A stretch of 64,000 nt of DNA from Arenicola marina (lineage: Eukaryota > Annelida > Polychaeta > Arenicolidae): assembly GCA_964019135.1 (NCBI GenBank), contig OZ025248.1, positions 11,043,574 to 11,107,573 of the forward strand. Direction: 5' to 3'. The position numbers and the translations under genes were made by a program. Positions 24,048 through 35,688 of this stretch are shown here, piece after piece. How positions within the stretch are numbered: position 1 is the first letter of the stretch; the number at the start of each line of letters is the position of its first letter. The notes under the pieces were generated by a model. That model was not told where the DNA came from, made no database searches, and was given only the letters and a program-made list of their open reading frames with translations.

Positions 24048-24242
24048 CAGTGTCGATTTTTCAAAATTCTCAGTGTCATATGTCGATTTTACACGATCTT
24101 TTGTGTCGCTTTTTGGATAAGTTCACAGTCGTTTTTTCGAAAATCTGTGTCGATGTCGCTTTTTCAGATCCTCAGTGTCGGAATTTGTGGGTTAATGTCG
24201 AATGACGATTTATCAAATATGCCTGTCTCTTGTCGCCATTTA
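24048..24242. repeat. Dispersed repeat, family A, copy 2
   Basis: Same family and orientation as 13862-14040. Opens tgtcgatttttcaaaattct and ends near caaatatgcctgtctcttg. Copies about 10 kb apart and moderately diverged. Confidence 0.65.
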
Positions 24243-24645
24243 GGCCTTCATGGATATGCAAAGTTCGTTCCGTTCCCCGCTGTTTGTTTGTTAGGTCGGC
24301 GTTTAGAGGATTGAGTGGATGTCACTATCTTCTTCTGTGTGAGGTTTCATAATGCTATAATTGTAAGTCAAGATGGTTTTAATTCGTCAAATGTTATGCT
24401 GGGTGATAGTTTTTGGTAGATCGTAAGGGGCGGACCATTTGATTTTGAAAAAACGGACCTTATTAAGGTCAATGCCAGTCATTGTAAGCATGCATAAACC
24501 AGGTTAATTTTCAGTGGGAGCTGGTGAACCTTTCGATCGTCTGCAGTGCAACTGGAGGGCCGCTTTACGACGCAACGTAAGTTTAGCGCATTTTCCAAAC
24601 TTGCAATGTCGAACTGTCAATCAGTCAACGTCGAGTATTTTAGCC

Positions 24646-24823
24646 AATTGACCCAATTTACCTGACCTCTGCCCTTACGTCAGATTATCACATGACCACC
24701 TATCCTCTACTTCCACGCCGACAGCCGTGCTGAACGCACGCACCAATAAACATAAGCCAACATGTCACGACTGCTTTGTCAAGTCTATCTCCTGGCACTC
24801 GTTCAACACACCAGAATATAACA
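24646..24823 (+). repeat. 5' LTR of the Ty3/gypsy element
   Basis: Aligns with the right-hand LTR from ttgacccaatttacctgacc to the end agaatataaca. The presumed primer-binding site (tggtggcagcgcacag) follows immediately. Confidence 0.8.
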
Positions 24824-25068
24824 TGGTGGCAGCGCACAGAGACAAACACACGTCTCAAACGAAGAGAAGAACTCCAAGACACCCAGCAAGCCAAGGCCGC
24901 GTCAAGTTGACACCCCTTTATGCCGGACGAGTCCAAAGAGCTGTCATAACTTCACCACGTGTTCCAAGCTTCGAAGCCGGCATAACAGGACAACACATGG
25001 TCATTGCGGAGCCGTCAATAGGTGAATATCAGTGTTTCTCACTATCTATACGTATATGAACTATCAAC

Positions 25069-28000
25069 ATGCCCGAGGAAGCAGAAGCAGGTGTGCCAAG
25101 GTTTATTGTTCAGTCGAATGATTTAATCGGCATTCAACCCCCAACTTTCAACTGGAATGAGCCCAACCTGGCTAAGTCATTTAAGAACTTTCGACGCTAT
25201 TGTGAACTCTTATTGAAAACCCCAACCTATTCGTCTAAAAATCCGGAAGAAATAGTCAACTACATTCTTCTGTGGCTGGGACCCAGAGGGTTGGAAATAT
25301 ATGATAGCTGGACCTTAACAGAGGCTGAAAGGAGTGACCCATCTGCCATCTGGTTATCCTTCGAGCGTTATTTCGAACCAAAAACAAACTTTCGTTTGGC
25401 TCGTTTTCAACTAAGAGATATGAGGCAAAGCCCATCTGAGCCCGTCGATGAATTTGTCATGCGTCTGAGGTGTCAAGCCAACAAGTGTAACTTCACAGAC
25501 CTCGCTATCACGAACGACAATGTGTTAGACCAGTTAATTAGAGGCACCACATATAAACCAGTTCAAAAGCGACTCCTTGAGCATGATCCCTGCACTCTCA
25601 CGATTGACAAGGCCCAAGACATCGCACGTACCTTTGAGGCTACTAAACAGCATTTGTTGGACATGGATCATTGTACAGAAATTGATATGGTCAGGAAGGT
25701 CTCACCTCCTCCTAAATGTGGAAACTGTGGATTTCCCAGGCATAGGTCCATAAACGATTGTCCAGCTCGGGGCCAGAAATGTAACAAGTGCCAAAAGATA
25801 GGCCACTGGGGTAAAGTGTGTCGCTCCTCCAAGTTTGTTCATCGTCCTCGCGTCGACAGTCGTCACCGAGCACAGGAGCGAAGTAACTCGAAATCCCCAC
25901 ACAGACGTCCATTCTCGTACCATAGGTCACAGAACTATGGCATTCACAGTGTGAATGAGGATCAGCTTAATTTCAACTCACTCACTTTCAACTGTGTTGA
26001 AGTTGTCGACAAGGACCGAAATGAAGCTATTGCAACTGTTCAGATTAAACTTAACCAATGTGACAATGCGAACTTACAGGGAAAGGCCGACACCGGTGCG
26101 CAAGGTAACATACTGCCACTGCGTACATACAGCAAGATGTTCCCTGGCGACCTGAACAGCGAAGGACTGCCAACCAGCACAACAGCTTCACAGGTGAAGT
26201 TAAATGCTTATAACGGTACCGCCATTCCGCAGTATGGTACTGTTAACATTCCATGTAAATATAAGCACAGCGACTGGGTACGCACAGAGTTTTTTGTGGC
26301 AGACACACCAGGACCTGTCATATTCGGACTAAAAACTTGCGAAGATTTGAAGCTTGTTCAAATGAATTGTGCAGTGACAGTGTCATCCTCTACATCAGAA
26401 TCAGTCTCTCACGTCAAGGATGTAGATGAGTTAAAAGAACTGTATCCGGAGTGTTTCAAAGGCATAGGAAATTTCCCTGGTCAGCATAAACTAATCTTAG
26501 ACAAGGACTGTGAACCAGTAATCCATGCACCGCGTCGAGTTCCAATACAACTTAAAGATAAAATCGAGCAGGAACTAAATCGGATGCAAGAGTTGGGAGT
26601 CATCAGACAAGTGGAAGAACCCACAGACTGGGTTTCCAGCATCACCTACGTCGAAAAACAAAACGGTGATCTTCGAATATGCATAGACCCAAAGGATCTG
26701 AACTCAGCACTCAAGAGAGGTCAGCATCACATTCCCACCGTTGAAGATCTCACTCACCGTTTCAGTGGATCTACCGTCTTCAGCAAGCTTGATGCCAAGT
26801 CTGGGTATTGGGCAGTTCATCTAGATCCAGCCAGTCAGCTGCTGACAACTTTCAATAGTCCATTCGGGCGATTCTGTTTCACACGTTTGCCATTTGGATT
26901 AAAAATATCTCAAGATTTATTCCAGAGAGCTATGGATGATATCCTTCGCGACCTTGCAGGCGCCGTGTCCATTGCAGATGACATCATCATTCATGGGGCA
27001 ACAGATGACGATCACGATGCAAACCTCCATCAACTCATGGTAAGAGCCAGAGAAAAAGGTTTGGTTTTCAACGCATCTAAGTGCATCATTCATCAACAAG
27101 AAGTTCCATTCTTTGGTCACATATACAGTAGCAAGGGTGTCCGCCCTGATCCCTCCAAAATTCAAGCCATCGTTGAGCTGTCGGCATCAACATCAGTGTC
27201 TGAACTGCAATCGTTCATAGGCATGATAACCTATCTTTCGCCTTTCATTCCACGGCTCAGTGAGCACACTGCACCTCTCCGAAAACTACTGCTCAAAACA
27301 TCTGACTACCAATGGCATTCTGAGCACCAATCGGCGTTTGACACCATCAAGTGTGTTATTGAGCATGCAAGTCAGCTGATCTACTTTAACCCTAATAAGC
27401 CTGCTGTTCTGCAAGTTGACGCATCGCAGGAAGCGCTTGGAGTAGTTCTGACCCAAAACGGACAGCCGATTGCATACGCTTCAAAGAGTTTGACCCCTAC
27501 TGAAAAGAACTATGCTAACATTGAAAGGGAGTTACTCGCTTGTGTGTTCGGAGCAGAGAAATTTCACAATTATCTCTATGGAAAACCTTTCGTTATAGAA
27601 TCAGACCACAAACCTTTGGAGATGATTTCCAGGAAGAACCTGACAGCAGCCCCAGCGCGTCTTCAGCGAATGCTGCTGAAACTGCAACGCTATGATTACG
27701 AGATCAACTACCGACCTGGCAAGGACATGATCTTACCTGACAGTCTGTCACGTCTACCTCGTAAGTCTCAAGACAAGGAGATTCCTCTGGATCTCAAGGT
27801 ATGCTTTGTACAGTTCTCCAGAGTAAAACTCCAGGAACTTCGTGACGAGACTAGAGACGACCCAGTGCTAAGTCTCTTGTTGAAATACGTGATTCAAGGG
27901 TTCCCTGGTCGCTCACGTGACATTCATCCGATGATCCGACCTTTCTGGAGCTATCGCGATGAGCTAAGTGTGGAGGACGGAGTGCTGCTAAAGGGGGAAC

Positions 28001-29265
28001 AAGTTCTCATCCCTCAAACTCTCCATAAGTACTACCTCAGCAAAATCCATGAAGGACACCAGGGTATCACGAAATGCCAACAGAGGGCAAGGTCTACGAT
28101 ATACTGGCCAGGTATCAACAACGATATCACTCATCTGGTTGAACAATGTAACATGTGCCAAGAAAACCAATCATCGCAGGTGAGAGAGCCTTTAGAGCCA
28201 ATAGAATTTCCCAACATTCCCTGGCATACCCTTGGAACAGATTTGTTTCACCATGACAACAGCCAATATCTAATCGTGTGTGACTATTTCAGTAAATATC
28301 CTGTCATTGAACGCCTGCAACACAACACCAGCAATGAAGTAGCCGAGATCACTTCAAAGATCTTCTCGTTGTTCGGCGTTCCAACTGAGATCATTTCAGA
28401 CAATGGCCCGCAGTTTACAGGACAAGCGTATCAGAAGTTAGTCAATTCCCATGACATCTCACACATCACCTCCTCACCTCATCATCCATTGTCCCACGGC
28501 TTCATAGAGCGTCAGATACGTACCGTGAAATCCCTCTTGAAGAAGAACAATCAAGAATCGCACAATGCCCTCCTCTCGCTGCGAACCACTCCAGTTGGTT
28601 CTGGACTACCATCGCCTGCCGAAATCTTATTCGGTAGGAAATTGCACACAAATCTGCCTGTGCACGTAAACAGTTCAGCGACCCCCAAACTCCGACAACA
28701 ATATGAGGACAGGCGATCCTACAGCAAAGCGTATTACGACCAACACTCAAAAGAGCTTTCTGAGCTACAGATGGGGCAAGCTGTTATGTTTCAAGATGTC
28801 GCCAAGCGAACCTGGTCTCCTGGAGTCGTATCCGGTTATGGACCAGAACCTCGATCGTATACGGTCACATGCGACACAACGGGCAGATCTCTGAGGCGAA
28901 ATAGATGCTTTCTTCGACCGCGAGTTGTCACTTTCCGTGATACACCAGTCTTCATCCAGCCGCCAAAGCCTCATCTCAACGCTTCCAGAGATCACCAACA
29001 ACCTGAGGTCGATTTACGTCATGCCCGACGCACATCCTCATCACACGGAGAAACCTCTGGTTCTGTGCCTGTGAACACACAACCTTTCATCGCCACTCGC
29101 TCACCTTCGCCAAGGTCGACTCCGGAGACGCAGGATGTTCCTTCTGTTCGTCACCAACCACCCACCGTCGTCGAACATGTACCTCATCCCCCGGACACCC
29201 CCAGCATCATAACGCGCTCTGGACGTCACATTAAGCCGCCCAGAAGACTTATTGATGAACTATGA
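25069..29265 (+). CDS. Gag-pol polyprotein of the Ty3/gypsy element
   Basis: One open frame of 1398 codons. Order: gag-like domain (about 1-210), two zinc knuckles (about 217-252, CGNCGFPRHR and CNKCQKIGHW), aspartic protease (ADTGAQ, about 339), reverse transcriptase (about 500-680, active site ADDI), RNase H (about 770-890), integrase with HHCC zinc finger (about 988-1035) and D,D,E core (TDLF, SDNGPQF, HGFIERQ). The tail is rich in Pro, Ser and Arg. It is an element gene, not a host gene. Confidence 0.93.
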   Translation: MPEEAEAGVPRFIVQSNDLIGIQPPTFNWNEPNLAKSFKNFRRYCELLLKTPTYSSKNPEEIVNYILLWLGPRGLEIYDSWTLTEAERSDPSAIWLSFERYFEPKTNFRLARFQLRDMRQSPSEPVDEFVMRLRCQANKCNFTDLAITNDNVLDQLIRGTTYKPVQKRLLEHDPCTLTIDKAQDIARTFEATKQHLLDMDHCTEIDMVRKVSPPPKCGNCGFPRHRSINDCPARGQKCNKCQKIGHWGKVCRSSKFVHRPRVDSRHRAQERSNSKSPHRRPFSYHRSQNYGIHSVNEDQLNFNSLTFNCVEVVDKDRNEAIATVQIKLNQCDNANLQGKADTGAQGNILPLRTYSKMFPGDLNSEGLPTSTTASQVKLNAYNGTAIPQYGTVNIPCKYKHSDWVRTEFFVADTPGPVIFGLKTCEDLKLVQMNCAVTVSSSTSESVSHVKDVDELKELYPECFKGIGNFPGQHKLILDKDCEPVIHAPRRVPIQLKDKIEQELNRMQELGVIRQVEEPTDWVSSITYVEKQNGDLRICIDPKDLNSALKRGQHHIPTVEDLTHRFSGSTVFSKLDAKSGYWAVHLDPASQLLTTFNSPFGRFCFTRLPFGLKISQDLFQRAMDDILRDLAGAVSIADDIIIHGATDDDHDANLHQLMVRAREKGLVFNASKCIIHQQEVPFFGHIYSSKGVRPDPSKIQAIVELSASTSVSELQSFIGMITYLSPFIPRLSEHTAPLRKLLLKTSDYQWHSEHQSAFDTIKCVIEHASQLIYFNPNKPAVLQVDASQEALGVVLTQNGQPIAYASKSLTPTEKNYANIERELLACVFGAEKFHNYLYGKPFVIESDHKPLEMISRKNLTAAPARLQRMLLKLQRYDYEINYRPGKDMILPDSLSRLPRKSQDKEIPLDLKVCFVQFSRVKLQELRDETRDDPVLSLLLKYVIQGFPGRSRDIHPMIRPFWSYRDELSVEDGVLLKGEQVLIPQTLHKYYLSKIHEGHQGITKCQQRARSTIYWPGINNDITHLVEQCNMCQENQSSQVREPLEPIEFPNIPWHTLGTDLFHHDNSQYLIVCDYFSKYPVIERLQHNTSNEVAEITSKIFSLFGVPTEIISDNGPQFTGQAYQKLVNSHDISHITSSPHHPLSHGFIERQIRTVKSLLKKNNQESHNALLSLRTTPVGSGLPSPAEILFGRKLHTNLPVHVNSSATPKLRQQYEDRRSYSKAYYDQHSKELSELQMGQAVMFQDVAKRTWSPGVVSGYGPEPRSYTVTCDTTGRSLRRNRCFLRPRVVTFRDTPVFIQPPKPHLNASRDHQQPEVDLRHARRTSSSHGETSGSVPVNTQPFIATRSPSPRSTPETQDVPSVRHQPPTVVEHVPHPPDTPSIITRSGRHIKPPRRLIDEL

Positions 29266-29580
29266 ACATTAATTAGTACCTGTCTCAGTACTGATATATT
29301 GATCAGATTATCATATTCTGCGCATGGATATAAACATATTGTTTCGTCTCCATCCATGCAATGATTTCTTGCTATGTTGCTATGATATATATGAATGGTT
29401 ATGTATGACTTACCATGTAGATTTTCGTAGCCAATTAAATATGGTTACAGTCATAACGTGGTGATAAGAATGATGTAATTTCACATAAGTTTCAATATCA
29501 ACCCTGTGATATGTTAGATACCAGAAATGTAGATGGCTGTGGATTTCTTCCTCAATTTTTGTACTCCTAAAAAGGGGGGA

Positions 29581-29815
29581 TGTTATATTATGAAGCTCAA
29601 ATGTAATTGGTTGAAATCCTTTATTAACTTGACCCAATTTACCTGACCTCTGCCCTTACGTCAGATTATCACATGACTTCCTATCCTCTGTATCTTGGTC
29701 ACTTCCACGCCGGCAGCCGTGCTGAACGCACGCACCAATAAACATAAGCCAACATGTCACGACTGCTTTGTCAAGTCTATCTCCTGGCACTCGTTCAACA
29801 CACCAGAATATAACA
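29581..29815 (+). repeat. 3' LTR of the Ty3/gypsy element
   Basis: Starts tgttatatta just after the polypurine run and ends aatataaca, giving the usual TG..CA ends with a 9-bp terminal inverted match. It contains caccaataaacataagcc, a likely polyadenylation signal. Confidence 0.88.
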
Positions 29816-29829
29816 GTAGCTGGCTAACA

Positions 29830-30300
29830 CTTCAGCCCGGATTTGGTCTCCCTGTTTTGCCATGATAAGCCTAAAATGTTTCGCTAGCAACGAAAATGGA
29901 AATTGTTCAATTTTCTTTCTTGGCCACAATATATTTGTGGTCCACGTTTCACTGCGACACAGCATGCAGGCTGCTTAGAACACACGCCCTGTAGACTAGC
30001 ATTTTGGTGCGAATGGGTCGATACTTTTGAATTTTGCCTCGCACGTTTGTTCAACATGTACCAAAGGTGGTGACTGTCTTCCCAATGCTATCACACAAGG
30101 CTGTGATAACCCCTAATTGGCTCATTACTAGTTTTATGTAGAATGTTTCTGAATGTGCAACCAGCGCTGCGTCGTCAGCGAATAGCAGTTCCCTTGTTAG
30201 GAAGCACCTCCGCGCAGTCTTGAAAGGTTGAACAACTTTCCATCCGATCTTGTGTGCAAGTAAACCGTGCACCCTCCGTGTCCTCATCAAAAGCGTGTAA
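29830..30300 (-). mobile_element. Decayed LINE (non-LTR retrotransposon) fragment, reverse transcriptase
   Basis: On the minus strand, ELLFADDAALVAHSE (about 30150-30190) is the catalytic FADD block of LINE reverse transcriptases. Further along, TKMLVYRACVLSSL and a weak SETWTT-type block (about 29930-30025) match the region after it. Stops and frame changes separate the pieces, so it is dead. Jockey/CR1-like by feel, family not certain. Confidence 0.7.
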
Positions 30301-31017
30301 AAGGAGCATAGAGAATAAGACCACGTTCCACTGGCAATACTGCATTGATCAGCTGGTTCGTGGTTCTATATGATGTTTCCATACAAAGATGTCTGAACTT
30401 TATCGTGAGGCGCTTTACCAGAAAAATATAGAAAATTACCCCGTGTTAGTTTGGAAAGCAGCATGTGAATTATTAGGGAAGAGGTGGGGGGGGGGCACAA
30501 AGATACCCCCCAATATTTTGATCGGGGGGGGGGGGGCGTGCCCGTGCCCCGGATGCCCCCATGCAGCCCCCCTGTTCCTTCGCCTATATGATATGGAGAG
30601 CGAGAAAAGTGTGATATTTTGTGGTCATTCAGTCGGAGATAACAGTTTCGATACCGAAAATAGTGTCAAGGACTGAAATTTTTAAGAAAATCGTCAGATG
30701 GGCACATCGATAGGATTTCTGCACCGAGGATTTGGAGAAGAAAAAGGCACTGAGGACTCCCGAGCCCTCCTTGTTGCTCAGAAAACGGTAATTATAAGGT
30801 TTTCGGTAAATAGTTTCAACATCATCAACTTCCGGATGAACACTCACAACAACAGAAAACCGAAGTGGACATTCATCTGTTCATTTCACCTGTACATATC
30901 CAGGGTACCTGCATTTAACATCACATTCTGAAAGTGAATAGCTAGGTCTATGTATCTGTAACATATGCTTGACTGTAATTAACAGCTAGATCTAGATAGT
31001 TGCAAGCGCATTCAGAC
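30301..31017. other. Intergenic, nothing coding recognised
   Basis: G runs at about 30488-30497 and 30525-30537 and C-rich text up to 30572. Otherwise mixed sequence without supported features. Confidence 0.35.
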
Positions 31018-31737
31018 CTATAGTCGAAACGGAATCTCTCCGAACATCGAAATTTCCCGTTTACAAGAAAATATTCACTGATTCGAAGAAAAAAATACTT
31101 TCTGTGTGAACTTCAAATCGTGGCCTAATAAGTGTATATCAACTCACGTTTCCTGAGACACTTGCAAATAAACTATAAACAAATATTGCTTTGCTGCACT
31201 TCGAAGCAGCCGATCGGCGTGATGGCGCCATTCACTGTTTACTGTGACGTCACTGGGCGATACCATTTACATCTTTGTAAGGGATCATAGGTTTGAATTC
31301 CTTTGTAGTGTTTTATCATTGACTCTGTTTTGAAGCATTGACGCATAGTTAAAGTGACCCAGAGGGAACTTGAAATCAGTTTAGTATCAATTGAGGCTAA
31401 ACTTAGATCCATTGCACCTCCTGCAAAAGTGGGTACAGCAGAGCAATCATTACCCCCTGATCATTGCATTCAACCTCGGTACCAATCAGGCAGCAGTTGG
31501 ATGACCTTTACGTTTGCGCGACTGACAGGAGAACAATAAAAACATCGTCTGCTCTATTAAATAGCATGGCAGGTCATGTGTTGCGAGGATAGGAAGCGAA
31601 CTGCAGATCGGATAAACAATTGCTCAGACAGGCCCCAGTTCATAGGTAAGGAATATGCATAGATTTCGCCCTCAACTCGTAGAGTAAACTAATAATTCGC
31701 AAATTTCGATGTTCGGATAGTTTCCGTTTTGACTATA
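31018..31737. repeat. Element with 37-bp terminal inverted repeats
   Basis: The left arm 31018-31055 (ctatagtcgaaacggaatct...) and right arm 31701-31737 are reverse complements with about 34 of 37 matches, 645 bp apart. Weaker similarity seems to continue outside the arms. There is no transposase frame inside. It fits a non-autonomous DNA transposon or foldback element. No clear target-site duplication was found. Confidence 0.65.
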
Positions 31738-31973
31738 AGTTCAACCGAAACGCCCGCTGAAAATTGTGGGTAGAATCTATGACTATGCGGCTGCCTATGC
31801 TATGCCTATGGACGGTGTATGGTCCTATGGACAATACGGCCGTACTACCAGAGCGGCCGTATGGGTTAGGGTGGGCGGGCGGGGTGATCTATGGGTGTGG
31901 GGAAGGTGTGGAGGGAGGAGGGATGCGTGAAGCATGACCGGTAAAAAGGTCACCATAAAATTGCGTAGTCCAG

Positions 31974-32052
31974 CCTACCTATGAATAGCCTCGACTCCTT
32001 CGTCGTTCTCAGAACGAATGACGAAGGAGTCGAGGCCATTCATAAGTAAGTC
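31974..32052. repeat. Long hairpin, about 35-bp arms with a short loop
   Basis: The arms cctcgactccttcgtc and gacgaaggagtcgagg are perfect. Imperfect pairing continues to cctatgaatag / ccattcataag on the outside. The loop is about 10 nt (gttctcagaac, itself partly palindromic). Could be a foldback element tip or a structured RNA. I cannot tell which. Confidence 0.7.
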
Positions 32053-35000
32053 CAGCCACATTAGACTCCGCATTAAATTTGTTGAACAAAAAATTGCGTA
32101 GATGCAATGCTGAGCCCCTTCTAGGTTATAACAGCGTGTAGTTGATTATCATGCACTTGATGTTTTAAATTTGTATTATTATTATATAACACTGCCATTT
32201 TGGTGAAACAAAATTTATTTATACATAAAAGTTTATTTATTTAGACCTTCTTTCCGGTCATGCACATCAAAACCATTTCTGTCATCTGACATTTGTTTTG
32301 AATCAGCCAGGCAGGTCGAAGGTATTGTTTTGAGGGTAAGAATATAGATTAAACCGGTACATATGCAAGCAAAAATTAGATAAGTTATTTAATTAAAGAT
32401 TACTTTATCAAGATATAAAGTTAAAAAGGCGAGAGATTGTGAAATGAACAAGCGCATTGCCCCTAACTACCAAAGTTGGCATTTTTTAATGGTGTATGTA
32501 GGGTTGCATCTACGACCCAGATGGGTGCAGTCTGTGGCTAACTGGAATTGGGTATCAAAATGAAATAATTGATATTCTTTGATAATAACTCAACCAGAGA
32601 AAGACAATTCAAGGATTTTTCAATTCAATATTTTATAAACATTTACAAGTCATGCCTTTCTGGGATCAGAGGAGTCCAATTCAAAGCTTCCCCCCCCCCA
32701 CCAGCTCCTTCCCCCACCCATACTAAAGGGTGGGGAGATCATCCAACTGTTCTGTCTATAGACCAAATCTATATTATAGTATAAATCTATACTATAGTAT
32801 AGCATAAGCCTATTTTAACTTTAGGACAAATTAGGTACATTTCTTTGGGCCAGGGCTGGTGCTGGTATGCTGCCTAGTATATTCAACTGGTTTCTAGACA
32901 AATCTACCCAAAACCTTGGTGTAAGTGCAAGCCAGCTTCCCTAGAAGTGGGCTTGCCTAAGGGCATTTGAGCCAATTCAAAACCAAGTTGATACATAACT
33001 AGCTCGATCTAGCCCTGATAAACCCAGGCCTTGATAAGTAGATGTACCTGTGATTGTTGCCTAGAGGGACCCACAAGTCGCAAGCTCCTCCATACTAGGG
33101 TCCAGAAGCAGTGCATTAACAAATGCCTCCCAAATCAAGCAGATAATTAAAAACAAATAAATATCAACTTTCCTGGATTATCATTTATATATTTAATATT
33201 TCCTTACTCTATGCAACTTAATATATTACTTAACCTTTTAGTTGACATATTTATTCATATTATAAAGATACCTAAGGCGATTTAGTCTGCTGCTGCAATT
33301 TTTACGCTGTGAGCAATGATAAATTAATTTGGGGGTTCATTCATATGCGAATATACATGAAGTGGCTCCATCTGGCGGTAACTGTTTAGCACAATGTTGT
33401 GCCGACATGGCTTATCAAATGAGCTTTCAAATGGAATGAGCACCCAGGCACATGCTGTTTATAGGCAGGCCTGGTAAAGAACCAGTCTAGTCCTAGTCAG
33501 TCACTTTTCACTCATCTGCCATGTTCTCCCAAATGCCCTGTGCTGTTTTGAAGGGATGCAATTGATATGCTGGATGGATGAGCATGCATCTATTTTATAA
33601 TATAAAGCTACATTTGTCTGAATGAGATGCATTAATTTGACCAAATAAGTTGATTAACAACATGTCTGGGTTTTTATTGCATAGAACATATGTATTTATA
33701 CATGTTATATGCTAAAGAATATAAAAAAAATTTTTTAAGTTTCTCACGAAAAATATTAAAACTGTATGAGTAACTTTAATAAACTTTTGCTGGGGCTATT
33801 CAAACTCAATCAATGGCAGACTGCCAACTGCAACCCATATGTGCAAGCTTGGTATGAGAATTGTATGTGCAATTCACAAAGCCTTCATACATTCTTCATA
33901 TTTTGTATGGCTACAATCCCTTGTACAAACCTTGATTAAACACAATTTATAAGTCACAATCTTCCTACAAAGGTTTGTACACATGCAAAAGTTTTGTTAT
34001 ATTGGGCTGCCAAAAGAAATAATACAGATGAAACCCCTCTGATCATGCCAATGATTTTTTGTAATTCATGGGGTCTCTTAATGAGTGATGGTGGTGCAAT
34101 AGTGTTATCTCGGATAACGCTCATTTATAACTTTTGCAGGTCTTGGAACAAGTTAATAAAATATGTAACAGTAACATACTGGTACAATGAATAGATAGAT
34201 GTATAATTATGACATAAAATCTTCTATTTTACGGCATCTATCACTTCATTCATTTGTGTATGTGTGTGTGCGCTCTCTGTAGGTCGCAAAACGCAACATT
34301 TTGTTCTGTAACTTTACCCATCGATAGGTATGCGACATATCTCGGTCAAGTTCGTTAGCGGGGTATGTAGTCAAAGGTCAAGGTCACAGTAATTTTTAGT
34401 TTGTTACTTCACCATTGGTAGATAGGACCAAAAATCGGGAAAGTCGCTATAAGTCATATATTTTTCAATGTCTTTGTTATGTTCTATCATACAGAATCTT
34501 TCTATACAAGGACAGGACATCAATTTAATTTAGTAAACAGAAATGATGGAAATTGCTGGAAATCGATGGTCAAATAGCTGTGCCAGCTTATATACTGGTC
34601 ACAGAGCTGTCCACTAGGTACCGGTACATATACCAGTAAATATGTGGGCTGAATTTTAATGCTGGATATTAAGGTAACTGATCAGGGAATAAAGTTAAAC
34701 CATTTGCCAATCTACTAATGAGACTGAGATTTACAATTGATAAATAAACTGAGTAATAAGGAATGTCTTAACTTGTGACGTGATTTCCTATGTTTGAGAT
34801 TTAAAAAAATATATTACTAGTAGCAGCTAATTATAAAGTTCAAGTCAGATAGGCATTTTCTTTCTATCTATCATATAAAGCAACTTTCTGTCCCTTTCTC
34901 AGCCTGAATATATACCTCACCCACTTACTGGAGAAATATAGCCGCTAATATGGTTGACAGTGAGTTATTTTTAACTCACTACAGAGTTTCCAAGGGAGCT

Positions 35001-35382
35001 TTGATTAAGATTAAAAATAAAACTGTTATATCAGGCTGAACTGGCAATGTCTGGCTATACATGTAGTGGCAGCAATGTCCATGCAAACATTGTTCATTCT
35101 TTAAAAGTGCTTTATTGCCTTGAACTTTTAAACTTTTTATGCAGCAGTTTTATTTCATAGTTACTATATACACAGGTATTTACCATATGTTTTACTTTGT
35201 TTTTATGTCACATCATACTTTGTGTGTGTAAATTACATTGCAGGCTGTTCCATGTATTGCACTTCAACCTCAAGTATTTGTATCAGCCAACCCATAGTAA
35301 ACATTTTCAGGGGGGGGGGGGTACTTTTCCAAGCCTGTGTACAGTCAGTTATTTTAGTGGGTGTATGTCCAATTCTCCCGTG
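32053..35382. other. AT-rich intergenic stretch before BLTP1
   Basis: No gene supported. Short repeats of (c/t)tatactatagtata type near 32770-32800 and a caaggtcaaggtcaca-like word near 34370-34390. The BLTP1 promoter and non-coding first exon may lie in this part, but no core promoter was recognised. Confidence 0.4.
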
Positions 35383-35636
35383 GCGGGCCTGATAGCTCAG
35401 TGGGTTAGAGCGCTCCCCTTGAGTGCTCTGGTCACCTGAGAGTCTAACGGCACATGGATCGGTGGTTTGAGCCCTGTTGTGGCCATGTCTGTGTGGTTGC
35501 AGGATAAAGATCCCATGTCCTTCTTCGCAAAGAGTAGAGGTTACCCCCGGAGACATGGCTCTTCTCCCTTCTCTCATTGACGCGATATGACCAAAAGTGG
35601 TTAAAGCGTCTTAAATATACAACCAATCAATCATCC
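35383..35636 (+). repeat. tRNA-derived SINE, copy 1
   Basis: The tRNA-like head has box A (tagctcagtgggttag) and box B-like (ggtttgagccc). A body follows (aggataaagatcccatgtcc ... gacatggctctt ... gatatgaccaaaagtgg), and the tail is a short aaccaatcaatc repeat rather than poly-A. A second copy lies at 37568-37830. It sits just upstream of the first coding exon of BLTP1. Not a functional tRNA: the anticodon arm does not fold like one and the copies are dispersed. Confidence 0.85.
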
Positions 35637-35688
35637 AGTACAACCCAAATCGATAACCTGCCTTGCTTCATGTTCTTTTCCATTTCAG

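Larger units (their letters stand above)
24646..29815 (+). mobile_element. Ty3/gypsy LTR retrotransposon
   Basis: LTR sequence at 24646-24823 and 29581-29815, a probable primer-binding site from 24824, one long gag-pol frame at 25069-29265, and a polypurine tract at about 29569-29580. The single fused frame and the gag type place it near the Mag-like / K02A2.6-like branch of Ty3/gypsy. The LTR copies agree closely where they align, so it is probably young. It looks nearly whole, with about one break. It lies next to, and may have landed in, a LINE remnant on its right. Confidence 0.93.

Noticed and set aside
35390-35465. tRNA gene
   Set aside because: Box A and box B are present, but the sequence is the head of a SINE with a shared body and tail at 37568-37830.
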